This document shows, piece by piece, positions 28,036 through 37,747 of a DNA stretch of 64,000 nt. Under the pieces are notes generated by a model, which saw only the letters and a program-made list of their open reading frames with translations, did no database searches and was not told the origin of the DNA. This stretch comes from Octadecabacter antarcticus 307 (GTDB lineage: Bacteria > Pseudomonadota > Alphaproteobacteria > Rhodobacterales > Rhodobacteraceae), in NCBI RefSeq assembly GCF_000155675.2, contig NC_020911.1, forward strand, positions 275,501-339,500. The letters run 5' to 3'. The position numbers and the translations under genes are program-made. Position 1 is the first letter of the stretch. Every line of letters begins with the position of its first letter.

Positions 28036-28056
28036 GCGAACTGGTAGATTGGGTTG

Positions 28057-28090
28057 TGGGGCCAAGTGAATTGCATGCTCGGCCCCTTTT
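28057..28090 (+). terminator. Rho-independent terminator
   Basis: GGGGCC and GGCCCC arms around a 17-base loop, then TTTTC. It lies 21 bases after the preceding stop and also separates the convergent acyl-CoA dehydrogenase gene. Confidence 0.7.
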
Positions 28091-28093
28091 CAT

Positions 28094-29776
28094 TCACAAT
28101 ATACGCCGCGCGATGACCTGCGCCTGAATTTCAGCAGCACCTTCAAAGATGTTGAGGATTCGCGCGTCACACAGGATGCGGCTGACCTTATATTCCAGCG
28201 CAAAGCCGTTGCCGCCGTGAATTTGCAACGCATTGTCCGCAGCCGCCCAGGCGATTCGTGCGCCTAGCAGTTTTGCCATACCAGCTTCGACATCGCAGCG
28301 GCGGCCCTCGTCCTTTTCGAACGCTGAAAAGTAAGTCAGCTGGCGTGCTATCATGATTTCAACCGCCATCATTGCCAGTTTGTTGGCGACGCGGGGGAAT
28401 TCGATAAGACTTTTACCGAACTGTTTGCGATCTTGCGCGTATTGCATCGCCACATCAAGCGCGGAACTGGCCACGCCGATTGCACGCGCCGCTGTCTGAA
28501 TACGTGCGCTTTCGAACGTTTCCATCAGTTGTTTGAAGCCCTTACCTTCTTCCCCACCAAGCAGGTTTTCACCTTTGACATGGAAATTGTCGAACGCCAG
28601 TTCGTATTCTTTCATCCCCCGATAACCGAGGACTTCGATCTCGCCGCCAGTCATGCCATCGGTCGGGAAGGGGTGCGCGCAATCGCCCGGTGTCTTTTCC
28701 GCGAGGAACATCGAAAGACCTTTGTAGTCCGACGAATCGGGGTTTGTGCGCGCCAGCAGCGTCATCACATGGGTGCGCGATGCGTGGGTGATCCACGTTT
28801 TGTTGCCCGTGACGCGGTAGTCGTCGCCGTCTTTTACAGCCCGCGTGCGCAGCGACCCGAGGTCAGACCCCGTGTTAGGTTCGGTGAACACCGCCGTCGG
28901 CAGCTTTTGCGCGCTCGCCAAGGCTGGAAGCCATTTTTGTTTCTGCTCTTCGGTGCCGCCTGCGAGGATCAGCTCTGCTGCGATTTCGGAGCGCGTGCCC
29001 AGTGACCCAACACCGATGTAGCCGCGCGACAATTCTTCGGACACCACGCACATTGATACTTTGGACAGGCCAAACCCGCCGTATTCTTCAGGTATTGTCA
29101 GACCAAACACTCCCATTTCGGAAAGGTCATCAATCACTGACATCGGGATCAATTCGTCCTTGAGGTGCCATTCATGTGCAAACGGTTCGATCTTTTCGAC
29201 CGCGTAGCGGCGGAATTGTTCGCGAATCATGTCAAGTTCGGCGTCGAGGCCAGTGGCTCCAACAGTGACTTCGGCGCTGCGTTCTTGCATCAGGTCAACC
29301 AAACGCATCCTAGCTGCTTGCGTGTTGCCGTTCTGGGTCAACGTTTGAACGCTCGGCTCCATCATCATACGCATCTGGTCTTGGGTCAGGCCGATATCTT
29401 GCAGGCGCAAGATCTCCCCCTGATTCATCGGGATCCCGCCATAAATCTGCCAGAGGTATTCACCGAACGCGATCTGATGGATCAGCTGTTCGACCTCCCC
29501 AAACTTGCTGTCGGTCAGTAATTTTTCGGCCCAGACCTGCATCTGCGCCAATGCTTCGACGTAGGTCGCCAGCCACGCCAGTCCGTGGGCAGCAGTTTGT
29601 TCGGCCTCAACCAATGCGCCGGACGCACGGCCATCGACCATTACCTTGTCGCGCACGCAGTCTTTGGCGGTCTCCAGCAGGGCGCGCAGCGGCGCGATGG
29701 TTGCGCGGGTTGTGGCGAGCAGGTCAGGTATGACGGGCGTGGTTTCGGCGTTCTGGTCTTGTCCGTCACGAGGCAT
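28094..29776 (-). CDS. Acyl-CoA dehydrogenase family protein with N-terminal extension
   Basis: 560 residues, about 170 longer than short-chain acyl-CoA dehydrogenases. Residues 1-180 form a helical extension (LLATTRATIAPLRALLETAKDCV, EQTAAHGLAWLATYVEAL). The dehydrogenase part follows: EEYGGFGLSKVSMCVVSEELSRGYIGVGSLG, FTEPNTGSDLGSLRTRA with the FAD/substrate loop, and the C-terminal QIHGGNGFALEYKVSRILCDARILNIFEGAAEIQ. A FAD enzyme oxidising acyl-CoA and passing electrons to ETF; etfAB occurs at 40.5-42.2 kb. Substrate unknown. Confidence 0.88.
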   Translation of the reverse strand: MPRDGQDQNAETTPVIPDLLATTRATIAPLRALLETAKDCVRDKVMVDGRASGALVEAEQTAAHGLAWLATYVEALAQMQVWAEKLLTDSKFGEVEQLIHQIAFGEYLWQIYGGIPMNQGEILRLQDIGLTQDQMRMMMEPSVQTLTQNGNTQAARMRLVDLMQERSAEVTVGATGLDAELDMIREQFRRYAVEKIEPFAHEWHLKDELIPMSVIDDLSEMGVFGLTIPEEYGGFGLSKVSMCVVSEELSRGYIGVGSLGTRSEIAAELILAGGTEEQKQKWLPALASAQKLPTAVFTEPNTGSDLGSLRTRAVKDGDDYRVTGNKTWITHASRTHVMTLLARTNPDSSDYKGLSMFLAEKTPGDCAHPFPTDGMTGGEIEVLGYRGMKEYELAFDNFHVKGENLLGGEEGKGFKQLMETFESARIQTAARAIGVASSALDVAMQYAQDRKQFGKSLIEFPRVANKLAMMAVEIMIARQLTYFSAFEKDEGRRCDVEAGMAKLLGARIAWAAADNALQIHGGNGFALEYKVSRILCDARILNIFEGAAEIQAQVIARRIL

Positions 29777-29922
29777 GGGTTAATCCTTGATTGTGCAGGT
29801 GCAGAAATACCGCCTTCGCAGTGGCGGCGCAATAATAATTCTCTGAAAACTTATCCAGCGAACGATAGTGACTGAACGGAATTGCCGTGCGGCGTGTGCA
29901 GTCGCAGTGTATCTCAATCAAT

Positions 29923-30690
29923 ATGGATCACTTTCTAGGATTAGACAGTTTTTATTCGGTCGCGTTCGTTCTGGCCGTTGCGCTTTTTGCGGGGCTCGTG
30001 AAGGGCGTCGTGGGCTTTGCAATGCCGACTATCCTTATTTCGGGTCTGACGCTGGTGCTGGCCCCTGAACAGGCGCTGGCCGCGTTGATCATCCCCACAT
30101 TGGTCACAAATGGGTGGCAGGCGCTGCGGCAAGGCATGGGCAGTGCGATAGGAACCGTTGTGCAATTCCGACTGTTTCTTGCCTGTGGTTTGGTGATGTT
30201 GGTAATGAGCGCCCAACTTGTCCGCGTTCTGGACGCTCGCGTTCTTTACGGATTGATCGGCGCGCCAATCGCGCTTTTTGCAGCGCTTCAACTTGCAGGC
30301 TGGCACCCCAAATTGGCGCAGCGTTCCGCCCGAATTGAGGCCGCAGTCGGTAGCTTCGCCGGTTTCATCGGTGGAATGTCCGGTATTTGGGGTCCACCGA
30401 CCGTGGCATACTTGACGGCGATCGACACGCCCAAACAAGACCAGATGCGCGCACAGGGCGTGATCTATGGATTGGCCGCGGTAGCGCTGGCGGGATCGCA
30501 CATTCAGACCGGGGTTTTTCGGGTGGAGTCGTTGCCGCTGACGCTCGTGATTTTGCCGTTCGCACTGGTGGGGGTCTGGTTGGGGTTTCGAGTACAGGAC
30601 CGCATCCCACAGGTGGCATTTCGGTCTGTAACGCTGGTGGTTCTTGTATTTGCGGGGCTGAACCTGTTGCGGCGCGCGGCGTTTGGCTAA
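29923..30690 (+). CDS. TauE/SafE-family membrane permease
   Basis: 255 residues from the ATG at 29923; the upstream extension has no hydrophobic or family features. Eight or so membrane helices, with the family pattern FAGLVKGVVGFAMPTILISGLTLVLAPEQALAALIIPTLVTN in the first half and GFIGGMSGIWGPPTVAYLTA at the start of the second. TauE/SafE proteins export sulfite or organosulfur anions. The substrate here is unknown. Its stop overlaps the 3' end of the convergent DUF3859 gene by four bases. Confidence 0.85.
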   Translation: MDHFLGLDSFYSVAFVLAVALFAGLVKGVVGFAMPTILISGLTLVLAPEQALAALIIPTLVTNGWQALRQGMGSAIGTVVQFRLFLACGLVMLVMSAQLVRVLDARVLYGLIGAPIALFAALQLAGWHPKLAQRSARIEAAVGSFAGFIGGMSGIWGPPTVAYLTAIDTPKQDQMRAQGVIYGLAAVALAGSHIQTGVFRVESLPLTLVILPFALVGVWLGFRVQDRIPQVAFRSVTLVVLVFAGLNLLRRAAFG

Positions 30691-31268
30691 CTGAGCAGGT
30701 CAAGGTAGCCGCAAACACCCGCAAGCTCGGGTAGCGCGCTAGGTGACACGACGGTGAACGTCGTTTCATAAATAGGGTAACCATTCAGACTTGCCGTCAT
30801 CACCCATTCGCCCAAGGCCAATTCATAGCCAAAATCAAATTGATAAAACGTGACACTGGGGTCGACGTTTGATCCGATGTTGGTTGTAAAACTTTGTTCC
30901 GTAACACCGCTGCCGTCTAACGGTGGATGGGTAATGGTCATAAGAACGCCGTCTTGACCAAATTCGGACACAAGGCCGGATCGAACCCCGAACCCGATTC
31001 CCAACACCGCGGGCACAGCGCGGCCTTTACTGACAAAGGGCGGCGCGTCTTCAATGACATGTGTGGAGCCAGCGATGGTGTCGGGCGCATCACGAGCCCC
31101 GTCGCTCGGCTGCGCGCAAATCACCCCAGCTTCAAAGAAGCCGACCATTGGCGAGGTAAAGTCGGGCGAGACAAGGTCGTCTTCAGCCACCAAGACGGTC
31201 GCGCCCCAAGTCGCTCCAAGGCACAGGGCAAAGGCGCTCTTCGCCAGTGTCAGGCGCATCTTCTTCAT
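30687..31268 (-). CDS. Secreted DUF3859-like protein
   Basis: 193 residues with a signal peptide (MKKMRLTLAKSAFALCLGATWGATVLVA). The mature domain shows GFFEAGVICAQPS, AGSTHVIEDAPPFVSKGRAVPAVLGIGFGV and FGYELALGEWVMTASLNGYPIYETTFTVV, consistent with a beta-sandwich of the DUF3859 family. No known function. It lies ten bases downstream of pckA on the same strand and could be read through from it. Confidence 0.7.
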   Translation of the reverse strand: MKKMRLTLAKSAFALCLGATWGATVLVAEDDLVSPDFTSPMVGFFEAGVICAQPSDGARDAPDTIAGSTHVIEDAPPFVSKGRAVPAVLGIGFGVRSGLVSEFGQDGVLMTITHPPLDGSGVTEQSFTTNIGSNVDPSVTFYQFDFGYELALGEWVMTASLNGYPIYETTFTVVSPSALPELAGVCGYLDLLS

Positions 31269-31277
31269 GTCGGCAAC

Positions 31278-32876
31278 TTAGCCAATTGCGCAGGCTTTGA
31301 CATCGTCATCTATGAACGGGACATATTGGGCAAAATTACTGGCGAACATATCGACCAATTTCGCCGCCTGTGCATCGTAGGCCGCTGTGTCGCCCCATGT
31401 TTCGCGCGGGTTAAGAAGGACATCGTCCACCCCATTGCAGGTCACGGGCACATCAAAGCCAAAATTTGCGTCTTTGCGGAATTGACCCTCGACCAGCGTC
31501 CCGTTCAGCGCCGCCGTCAACAAAGCGCGCGTGGCTTTGATCGGCATCCGTGATCCGGTGCCATAGGCCCCACCCGTCCAGCCAGTGTTTACCAGCCAGC
31601 ACGTTGCTCCGTGGTTCGCGATCTTGGTGCGCAGCAGGTTCCCGTATACTTCGGGCCGGCGCGGCATGAACGGCGCGCCAAAACAGGTTGAGAACGTAGG
31701 TTCTGGTTCCGTCACACCGCGTTCGGTGCCAGCAACCTTGGATGTGAAGCCGGACAAGAAGTGATACATCGCCTGCGCAGGTGTGAGCCGTGCAATGGGG
31801 GGCAGCACGCCGAACGCATCGCAGGTCAGCATGATGATGTTCTTGGGATGCCCGCCCAGTGCCGTATCGCTGGCGTTGGAAATGTAGTTGAGCGGATAAG
31901 CACAACGCATATTCGCAGTCAGGCTATCGTCGTGGAAATCCAGTTCCAGCGTCTCTGGATCGAACACCATGTTTTCAATGATTGTTCCGGGCATCTGGGT
32001 TGTTGCGTAAATTTCGGGCTCTGCCTTGGGGTCCAGACCGATGGTCTTGGCGTAGCAGCCACCCTCGAAGTTGAAAATTCCGCGATCTGACCAGCCGTGT
32101 TCATCGTCACCGATCAACGTGCGGTTCGGGTCTGCGGACAACGTGGTTTTGCCTGTGCCGGACAGACCGAAGAACACCGCGCTGTCTACAGGGTTGTCTT
32201 TGGCGTGGTTGGCCGAGCAATGCATTGGCATGATATTTTGCTCTGGCAGCAGGTAATTCATCAGGGTGAAGACCGATTTCTTATTCTCACCCGCGTATTC
32301 GGTGCCCGCGATTAGGATCAACTTGCGATCAAAATTCATGGTGATGACGGTTTCGGACCGACATCCATGGCGTTTCGGATCAGCGAGGAAGCTTGGGCAG
32401 TTTATGACAGTCCAATCAGGCGCAAAACCAGCAAGTTCTGTCGTTTCTGGCCGGCGCAACATGTGGCGGATGAACAGCCCGTGCCACGCCAGTTCCGTTA
32501 CGACACGCACGTCCAGACGATATGCAGGGTCAGCGCCACCAAATAAATCCTGCACGAAATAGTCTTTGCCGCCCATGTGCGTAACCAAATCGTCATACAG
32601 GCGATCAAACGCATCAGGCGTCATTTCGGCATTATTTTCCCACCAAATGGTGTCTTCTGTGGTTGCCGAGCGTACGACGTGTTTGTCCTTCGGCGACCGA
32701 CCTGTGAATTTACCTGTGGTCACAAGGAATGTGCCGCCTTGACCAAGCTGGCCTTCACCGCGTTGCAGGGCTTGCGCAATCAAATCGTCTTCGGAGAAGT
32801 TGTAATAGACCTGTCCCAGCCCGATGATGCCCTGATCGGACAACTTCATGGATGGGTTGACCGTGCCGTGGTCCAT
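31278..32876 (-). CDS. pckA: Phosphoenolpyruvate carboxykinase (ATP)
   Basis: 532 residues from the ATG at 32876, preceded by AGGAG; the longer frame is not used. Converts oxaloacetate and ATP to PEP in gluconeogenesis. Motifs: [14 protein letters not shown] near 54, the P-loop [15 protein letters not shown] near 236, and [11 protein letters not shown] near 268. In alphaproteobacteria pckA commonly sits divergent to ChvI-ChvG, and ChvI has been linked to its control; the same arrangement is seen here. Confidence 0.96.
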
Positions 32877-33196
32877 AGTCTTTCTCCTAGGTTTGAGAGG
32901 CGCAGAGCCCCCGTACACACCGATCTAACATGACGGTTTTGTGGGTTAAAAGCCGCCTTTGTCACCGTTAGCGCAACCAATTGCACGTTAGCGCCACCAC
33001 GGTGGTGAACCGCCCACCCAAGCTAGGGGCAGCGGCAATAAGTGAGACATTTTAGTCATTAGTTACTGTTTATGAGGGTACAAAGAGACGTTCTTTGTCG
33101 TCCTTTTCCAGTTTTGGATTGATTCGTACCCCCTAAGCAGTGCAAAACAATGGAAAAAGCAGGCAATAAAAACACGAGCAGTAGAGGGGCAGTAAT
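32877..33196. promoter_or_regulatory. Divergent pckA/chvI control region with paired CGTTAGCGC sites
   Basis: CGTTAGCGC occurs at 32966-32974 and 32986-32994, exactly 20 bases apart and each followed by a purine/pyrimidine-CC triplet (AACC, CACC). Both lie on the pckA side, about 90-120 bases before its start. TTAGCGC-type half-sites recall LacI-family operators, but the regulator is not identifiable. A dyad CACCACGGTGGTG follows at about 32995-33007. The chvI-proximal half is A/T-rich and includes the ribosome site GAGGGGC. Confidence 0.55.
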
Positions 33197-33898
33197 ATGT
33201 CACGAATCGCACTTGTCGATGACGATCGGAATATTTTGACATCCGTACAGATCACGCTTGAAGCCGAAGGTTTTGAGGTGGACACCTATGCAGATGGCCA
33301 GCAGGCACTGGATGCGTTCAACAAACGCATGCCTGAATTGGCCGTTCTGGACATCAAGATGCCACGCATGGATGGCATGGATCTGTTGCAGCGGTTGCGT
33401 CAGAAAACAACGATGCCGGTGATCTTCCTGACGTCCAAAGACGATGAAATTGACGAAGTCCTTGGCCTGCGTATGGGCGCGGATGACTACGTCAAGAAGC
33501 CCTTTAGCCAGCGTCTATTGGTTGAACGCATTCGCGCACTGTTGCGCCGTCAGGATGCGATCTCGGGTGAGATCATGGAAGAAACAGAAGAAACCAAAGT
33601 CATGGTCCGTGGTGATTTGACGATGGATCCCTTGCGCCACGCGGTGAATTGGAAGGGCAACAATGTGTCCCTGACCGTTACCGAATTCCTGCTGTTGCAG
33701 GCGCTGGCCCAACGCCCCGGTTTTGTAAAGTCGCGCGATCAACTGATGGATGTGGCCTACGACGACCAAGTCTATGTCGACGACCGCACCATCGACAGCC
33801 ATATCAAACGTCTGCGCAAGAAGATGCGAACGGCGGATGATGAATTTTCGGCGATTGAGACACTTTATGGTATCGGGTATCGGTACAACGAAGATTAA
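33197..33898 (+). CDS. chvI: Response regulator ChvI (OmpR/PhoB class)
   Basis: 233 residues. Receiver domain with D8-D10, the phospho-acceptor D52 in [13 protein letters not shown], and K in [12 protein letters not shown] winged-helix DNA-binding domain follows ([45 protein letters not shown]). Partner of the kinase immediately downstream. ChvI-ChvG systems respond to acid or envelope stress and steer central metabolism, which fits the flanking pckA and PTS genes. Confidence 0.94.
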   Translation: MSRIALVDDDRNILTSVQITLEAEGFEVDTYADGQQALDAFNKRMPELAVLDIKMPRMDGMDLLQRLRQKTTMPVIFLTSKDDEIDEVLGLRMGADDYVKKPFSQRLLVERIRALLRRQDAISGEIMEETEETKVMVRGDLTMDPLRHAVNWKGNNVSLTVTEFLLLQALAQRPGFVKSRDQLMDVAYDDQVYVDDRTIDSHIKRLRKKMRTADDEFSAIETLYGIGYRYNED

Positions 33899-33909
33899 GA
33901 AGGCATTCG

Positions 33910-35649
33910 ATGACGGTTGCCCCCAAGATTGACGTTCGGGATCTGAAGTCTGTGCGCGATGCTGCGCACGGGCGCGATCACATCGTGCTTGGTGACGATT
34001 TTGTAGCGCTTCGCGCGAACAGTGCGACCGCGCAACGGCGCAGACGGCGCGGTATCTTCGACCTTTGGAAATCACCGCTGGCGCGCAAGATCATCACGTT
34101 CAATCTGTTGGGCCTGATCGTTCTGGTCGCCGGCGTCCTCTACCTGAACCCTGCACGCGATAACCTTGCCTATCAACGCGGCAGTGCGTTGGTAAACGAG
34201 GTTGAATTGATCGCCGACGTGTTTGAAGCCCAGTTGCCCGTGAACGCCCCCGTCAATCTTATGAGTGGCGATGGCATGGACGCGCAAATCACGCTTGAAA
34301 ATCTGGATCTTCGTGGTGGTATTGACGTGTACCTCCTTGATCCGAGCGGGACGCTCGTCCAGAAATGGTCCGACCCAACCCCGCAAGACGCACGCGTTCC
34401 CGGGCTTGAGCTCAGGAACGACGGCGTTTTTCTGACCAATGCGCTCAGCAGTTTGTTGCAAAAGCTGTCAGGCGTTTTTGGCAGTGTTGACCAAGAAGTG
34501 TTACCGATTGATTTTACCGCAGAGCTGCGGGACGACGTGCCTGTTACACTTGAAACGGGCACATGGATTAAAACCCAAGTGGACCCGCAAGGCCGATCCT
34601 ATTTCAAAGTTCTGACACCTGTCGTTCAGCAAGGTGGCACGCCAGTCGGAGTTATTGCGCTGGTCTCCGCGCCCGGTGAACTTGATGCATTGGTCAGTCG
34701 TGATCGTGAACAGCTTTTGCAGATGTTTATTATCGGTATTGTCGTTTCCATCGCTATGAGCCTGGTACTTGCATCGACCATTGCCCATCCGCTGTCCGAA
34801 CTGGCCAAAGCTGCAGAACTTGGTCGGGACCGGAATGCGCGCAAAATGTCACCGCACCGCATCCACATTCCCGATTTGACTGGCCGCCCCGATGAGATTG
34901 GCCGTCTGTCGGGCGCAATTCGAGGCATGGTGTCGGCATTGTTTGAACGTATCGAAGGCAATGAACAATTCGCGGCTGATGTGGCGCATGAAATAAAAAA
35001 TCCATTGGCGTCTTTGCGGTCCGCCGTCGGCACGCTGCGCAAAGTCACGCGCGAAGATCACCGTGAACGCATGCTTGAAGTGATTGAACACGACGTACAG
35101 CGATTGGACCGCCTTGTGAGTGATATTTCTAATGCGTCACGGCTGGACTCGGAGCTGGTGAAAGAAGAGGAGGAGGCGTTCAATCTGATAAAAACGCTTG
35201 GTAATCTGACCGAATTCCTTGGTAATCAAGCCAAAGAAAGAGGCGTGGATTTCATCTCAGACCTGCCGAAAGACCCGATTGAGATTATGGGGCTTGAAGG
35301 TCGTCTCGCTCAGGTCTTTGTCAATCTGATTTCTAACGCGCTTTCTTTTTGCGAAGATGGCGATGCGATCCGCGTCTGGGCGCGAAAACGCGAAAGCCGC
35401 GTCTTGATCGTTGTTGAGGATACCGGCCCCGGTATTCCTGAGGGCGCGTTGCAGAAGGTATTCCAACGTTTCTATTCCGAACGACCCGCGACGCAATTCG
35501 GCGATAATTCTGGCCTTGGATTGGCGATTTCAAAACAGATCGTCGAAGCGCACGGTGGTGTTATCTGGGCTGAGAATATTCGCCCGACGGACGCCGACAT
35601 CGGGTCTGAACCGCTTGGCGCGCGCTTTGTGGTTGGCCTGCCGGTCTAG
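33910..35649 (+). CDS. chvG: Sensor histidine kinase ChvG
   Basis: 579 residues. A basic cytosolic start (AQRRRRRGIFDLW), a membrane helix (IITFNLLGLIVLVAGVLYLNP), a periplasmic sensor of about 210 residues, a second helix (MFIIGIVVSIAMSLVLASTIAHPL), HAMP, then the H-box FAADVAHEIKNPLASLRSAVG. ATPase motifs: NLISNALSFCEDG, VEDTGPGIPEGAL, NSGLGLAISKQI. In related species the periplasmic repressor ExoR holds this kinase inactive; no exoR gene is in the window. The hprK start follows directly on its stop. Confidence 0.94.
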   Translation: MTVAPKIDVRDLKSVRDAAHGRDHIVLGDDFVALRANSATAQRRRRRGIFDLWKSPLARKIITFNLLGLIVLVAGVLYLNPARDNLAYQRGSALVNEVELIADVFEAQLPVNAPVNLMSGDGMDAQITLENLDLRGGIDVYLLDPSGTLVQKWSDPTPQDARVPGLELRNDGVFLTNALSSLLQKLSGVFGSVDQEVLPIDFTAELRDDVPVTLETGTWIKTQVDPQGRSYFKVLTPVVQQGGTPVGVIALVSAPGELDALVSRDREQLLQMFIIGIVVSIAMSLVLASTIAHPLSELAKAAELGRDRNARKMSPHRIHIPDLTGRPDEIGRLSGAIRGMVSALFERIEGNEQFAADVAHEIKNPLASLRSAVGTLRKVTREDHRERMLEVIEHDVQRLDRLVSDISNASRLDSELVKEEEEAFNLIKTLGNLTEFLGNQAKERGVDFISDLPKDPIEIMGLEGRLAQVFVNLISNALSFCEDGDAIRVWARKRESRVLIVVEDTGPGIPEGALQKVFQRFYSERPATQFGDNSGLGLAISKQIVEAHGGVIWAENIRPTDADIGSEPLGARFVVGLPV

Positions 35650-36099
35650 ATGCTGTCCGAGCCACCCCAGAATGGCCCCGACGGCCGCCTACAACTCCAT
35701 GCCAGCACTGTCGTAATACGCGGCAAAGCCATTGCAATTACGGGCCCTTCAAAGTCTGGAAAGTCGGGGCTGGCGTTTAAACTCATGTCCCTTGGCGCAA
35801 CCCTTTTGGCCGACGATATCACTTGGCTTGAGGCAACACAGACCAGCCTGATGGCCAGTTGCCCGCCGACACTGTCGGGGCGGATTGAAGCGCGCGGCGT
35901 TGGCATTCTGAATGCCGTTCCCGCGCCAGCTGCACCGCTGCTGCTGGTCGTCGACTTAGGTATCGCTGAACCCGCACGTTTGCCGGCTCGCAAGATGATC
36001 ACACTCCTTGGACATGACATTGCGCTGCTTCACACCGCCGCAATTCCCCACTTTGCCGATGCTATCGTGCATTATTTGATGCATGGTAGGGCGGACTGA
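35650..36099 (+). CDS. hprK: HPr kinase/phosphorylase, short alphaproteobacterial form
   Basis: 149 residues against about 310 in Firmicutes; only the C-terminal catalytic domain is present, as is normal in alphaproteobacteria. P-loop GPSKSGKS at 32-39, DDITWLEA near 55, and the HPrK signature IEARGVGILN near 78. It phosphorylates and dephosphorylates Ser46 of HPr (encoded at 37436). Part of an incomplete, regulatory PTS rather than sugar uptake. Starts immediately after the chvG stop. Confidence 0.9.
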   Translation: MLSEPPQNGPDGRLQLHASTVVIRGKAIAITGPSKSGKSGLAFKLMSLGATLLADDITWLEATQTSLMASCPPTLSGRIEARGVGILNAVPAPAAPLLLVVDLGIAEPARLPARKMITLLGHDIALLHTAAIPHFADAIVHYLMHGRAD

Positions 36100-36120
36100 A
36101 CTACCTTTTTGAGGACCAAA

Positions 36121-37008
36121 ATGACCGATGAGACGCCAAAACCACAGAAACTGATCGTTGTCAGCGGCCCGTCCGGCGCGGGGCGGTCCACAGCAATCAA
36201 CGTGCTTGAAGATCTTGGGTTTGAAGCAATTGATAACGTTCCGCTGACGCTGATTCCGCGATTGACGGACGGTCCCCTGCTGCGCCCGCTGGCGATTGGT
36301 CTGGATGTTCGCAACCGTGACTTCACCGTGTCCGGCGTGTCCGATTTAATGACACAACTGCACCAACGGGCGGATATTGACGCGCAGTTGCTGTTCCTTG
36401 AGGCAGCGGAAGACACCCTCGTTCGGCGCTATTCCGAAACGCGCCGCCGCCATCCGCTTGCCCCTGATGAACCTGCAATTCAGGGGATTAGGCGCGAAGC
36501 AGATTTGCTTATGCCGTTGCGCCAAAAAGCGGAATTTCTACTGGACACGTCAGACATGTCGCCGCATGATCTTAAGGCGCACCTGACAGACTGGTTCGGA
36601 GACCGTGGTGCGGCGTTGTTCGGCATCAGTTTACAGTCGTTCTCGTACAAACGCGGAACCCCTAAAGGGGTGGACATGATGTTTGATTGCCGGTTTCTGA
36701 AGAACCCCTATTGGGACCCGTCGCTGCGTGCATCGACAGGGCTCGATCCTGCGGTCGGGACGCATATTGAAACGGACGCGCGTCTTGCAGGGTTTGTGGC
36801 TAAGGTGACTGACCTGCTACTTATGCTGCTTCCCGCCTTTCGCGAGGAGGGAAAATCTCATCTGAGCATCGGGTTTGGCTGTACCGGTGGGCAACACCGA
36901 TCCGTCTACGTGACTGAACAATTGGCCTTGGCCCTTGCGAACCAAGGTTGGCAGGTGTCTAAGCGACATCGAGAAATGGACCGGACTCGGATGAGTCCAC
37001 TGCCTTGA
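36121..37008 (+). CDS. rapZ: RapZ/YvcJ-family nucleotide-binding protein
   Basis: 295 residues from the ATG at 36121 (GAGGA site just ahead). The Walker A loop is VSGPSGAGRSTAINVLEDLG near residue 14, with Arg in the usual Lys position (GAGRS instead of GxGKS). The C-terminal domain has KNPYWDPSLRASTGLDPAV and the family motif IGFGCTGGQHRSVYVTEQLA. RapZ in E. coli is an RNA adaptor controlling GlmS; in alphaproteobacteria the role is unknown, but the position inside hprK-EIIA-HPr is conserved. Confidence 0.9.
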   Translation: MTDETPKPQKLIVVSGPSGAGRSTAINVLEDLGFEAIDNVPLTLIPRLTDGPLLRPLAIGLDVRNRDFTVSGVSDLMTQLHQRADIDAQLLFLEAAEDTLVRRYSETRRRHPLAPDEPAIQGIRREADLLMPLRQKAEFLLDTSDMSPHDLKAHLTDWFGDRGAALFGISLQSFSYKRGTPKGVDMMFDCRFLKNPYWDPSLRASTGLDPAVGTHIETDARLAGFVAKVTDLLLMLLPAFREEGKSHLSIGFGCTGGQHRSVYVTEQLALALANQGWQVSKRHREMDRTRMSPLP

Positions 37009-37021
37009 GGCGGATCAACGG

Positions 37022-37426
37022 GTGGCGAATTTGATCGGAATCGTGATTGTTGCGCATGGCGGGCTGGCGGCAGAGTATCTGTCAGCGGTAGAGCATGTCG
37101 TTGGCAAGCAGACTGGAATTCACGCTATCGCCATTGCACCGGATGATGACCGAAGCCTGAAACAGGATGAAATTTGTGCTGCTGCCGATTCTGTAGATAC
37201 GGGCGGCGGCGTGGTGATTGTGACGGATATGTTTGGTGGGTCGCCGTCCAATCTGTCGTTGCGAGCCTGTAGCCCCCAGAACCGCCGCATTTTGTATGGC
37301 GCGAATCTTCCGATGCTCGTAAAGCTTGCCAAATCGCGCAACAAATCTGTGATCGACGCCGTGAATGTAGCGCTGGATGCCGGACGCAAATACATCGACA
37401 GTCATGCTGTCGAGCTGGACACCTAA
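37022..37426 (+). CDS. PTS EIIA component, mannose type
   Basis: 134 residues from a GTG with GAGG upstream. EIIA-Man fold with the phosphorylatable His12 in IGIVIVAHGGLAAEYL and VVIVTDMFGGSPSNLSLRAC near residue 62. No EIIB, EIIC or sugar-binding partner is encoded here, so it is a regulatory phospho-relay end point fed by HPr. Fourteen bases after rapZ and ten before the HPr gene. Confidence 0.92.
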   Translation: MANLIGIVIVAHGGLAAEYLSAVEHVVGKQTGIHAIAIAPDDDRSLKQDEICAAADSVDTGGGVVIVTDMFGGSPSNLSLRACSPQNRRILYGANLPMLVKLAKSRNKSVIDAVNVALDAGRKYIDSHAVELDT

Positions 37427-37435
37427 GGTCAAAAA

Positions 37436-37705
37436 ATGGCGCTACGCACCCTGAACATTACTAATATCAAAGGGCTGCATGCGCGCGCGTCTGCCAAATT
37501 CGTCGAAACGGTTGAGAAGTTCGATGCCCAAGCCGAAGCGTCCAGGGATGGGATGTCGGCCGATGGGGACAGTATCATGGGGCTTTTGATGTTGGCAGCT
37601 TCCAAGGGAACCTCTATTGAGGTTGAAACAAAAGGCTCGCAGGCCGATCAGCTCATGGATGCGCTGGACGCGCTGGTGTCAGATAAGTTTGGGGAGGGGG
37701 ATTAA
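37436..37705 (+). CDS. HPr phosphocarrier protein
   Basis: 89 residues with His15 in IKGLHARASAKFVE, the site phosphorylated by enzyme I, and Ser46 in DGDSIMGLLML, the site of HPrK. Both residues are at their standard numbers. Together with hprK, rapZ and EIIA it forms the regulatory PTS cluster; ptsI (enzyme I) is not in the window. Confidence 0.94.
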   Translation: MALRTLNITNIKGLHARASAKFVETVEKFDAQAEASRDGMSADGDSIMGLLMLAASKGTSIEVETKGSQADQLMDALDALVSDKFGEGD

Positions 37706-37747
37706 CCTCCCACCCCATGATAGGCTAGGAAACCGCGCTTGACCGAC

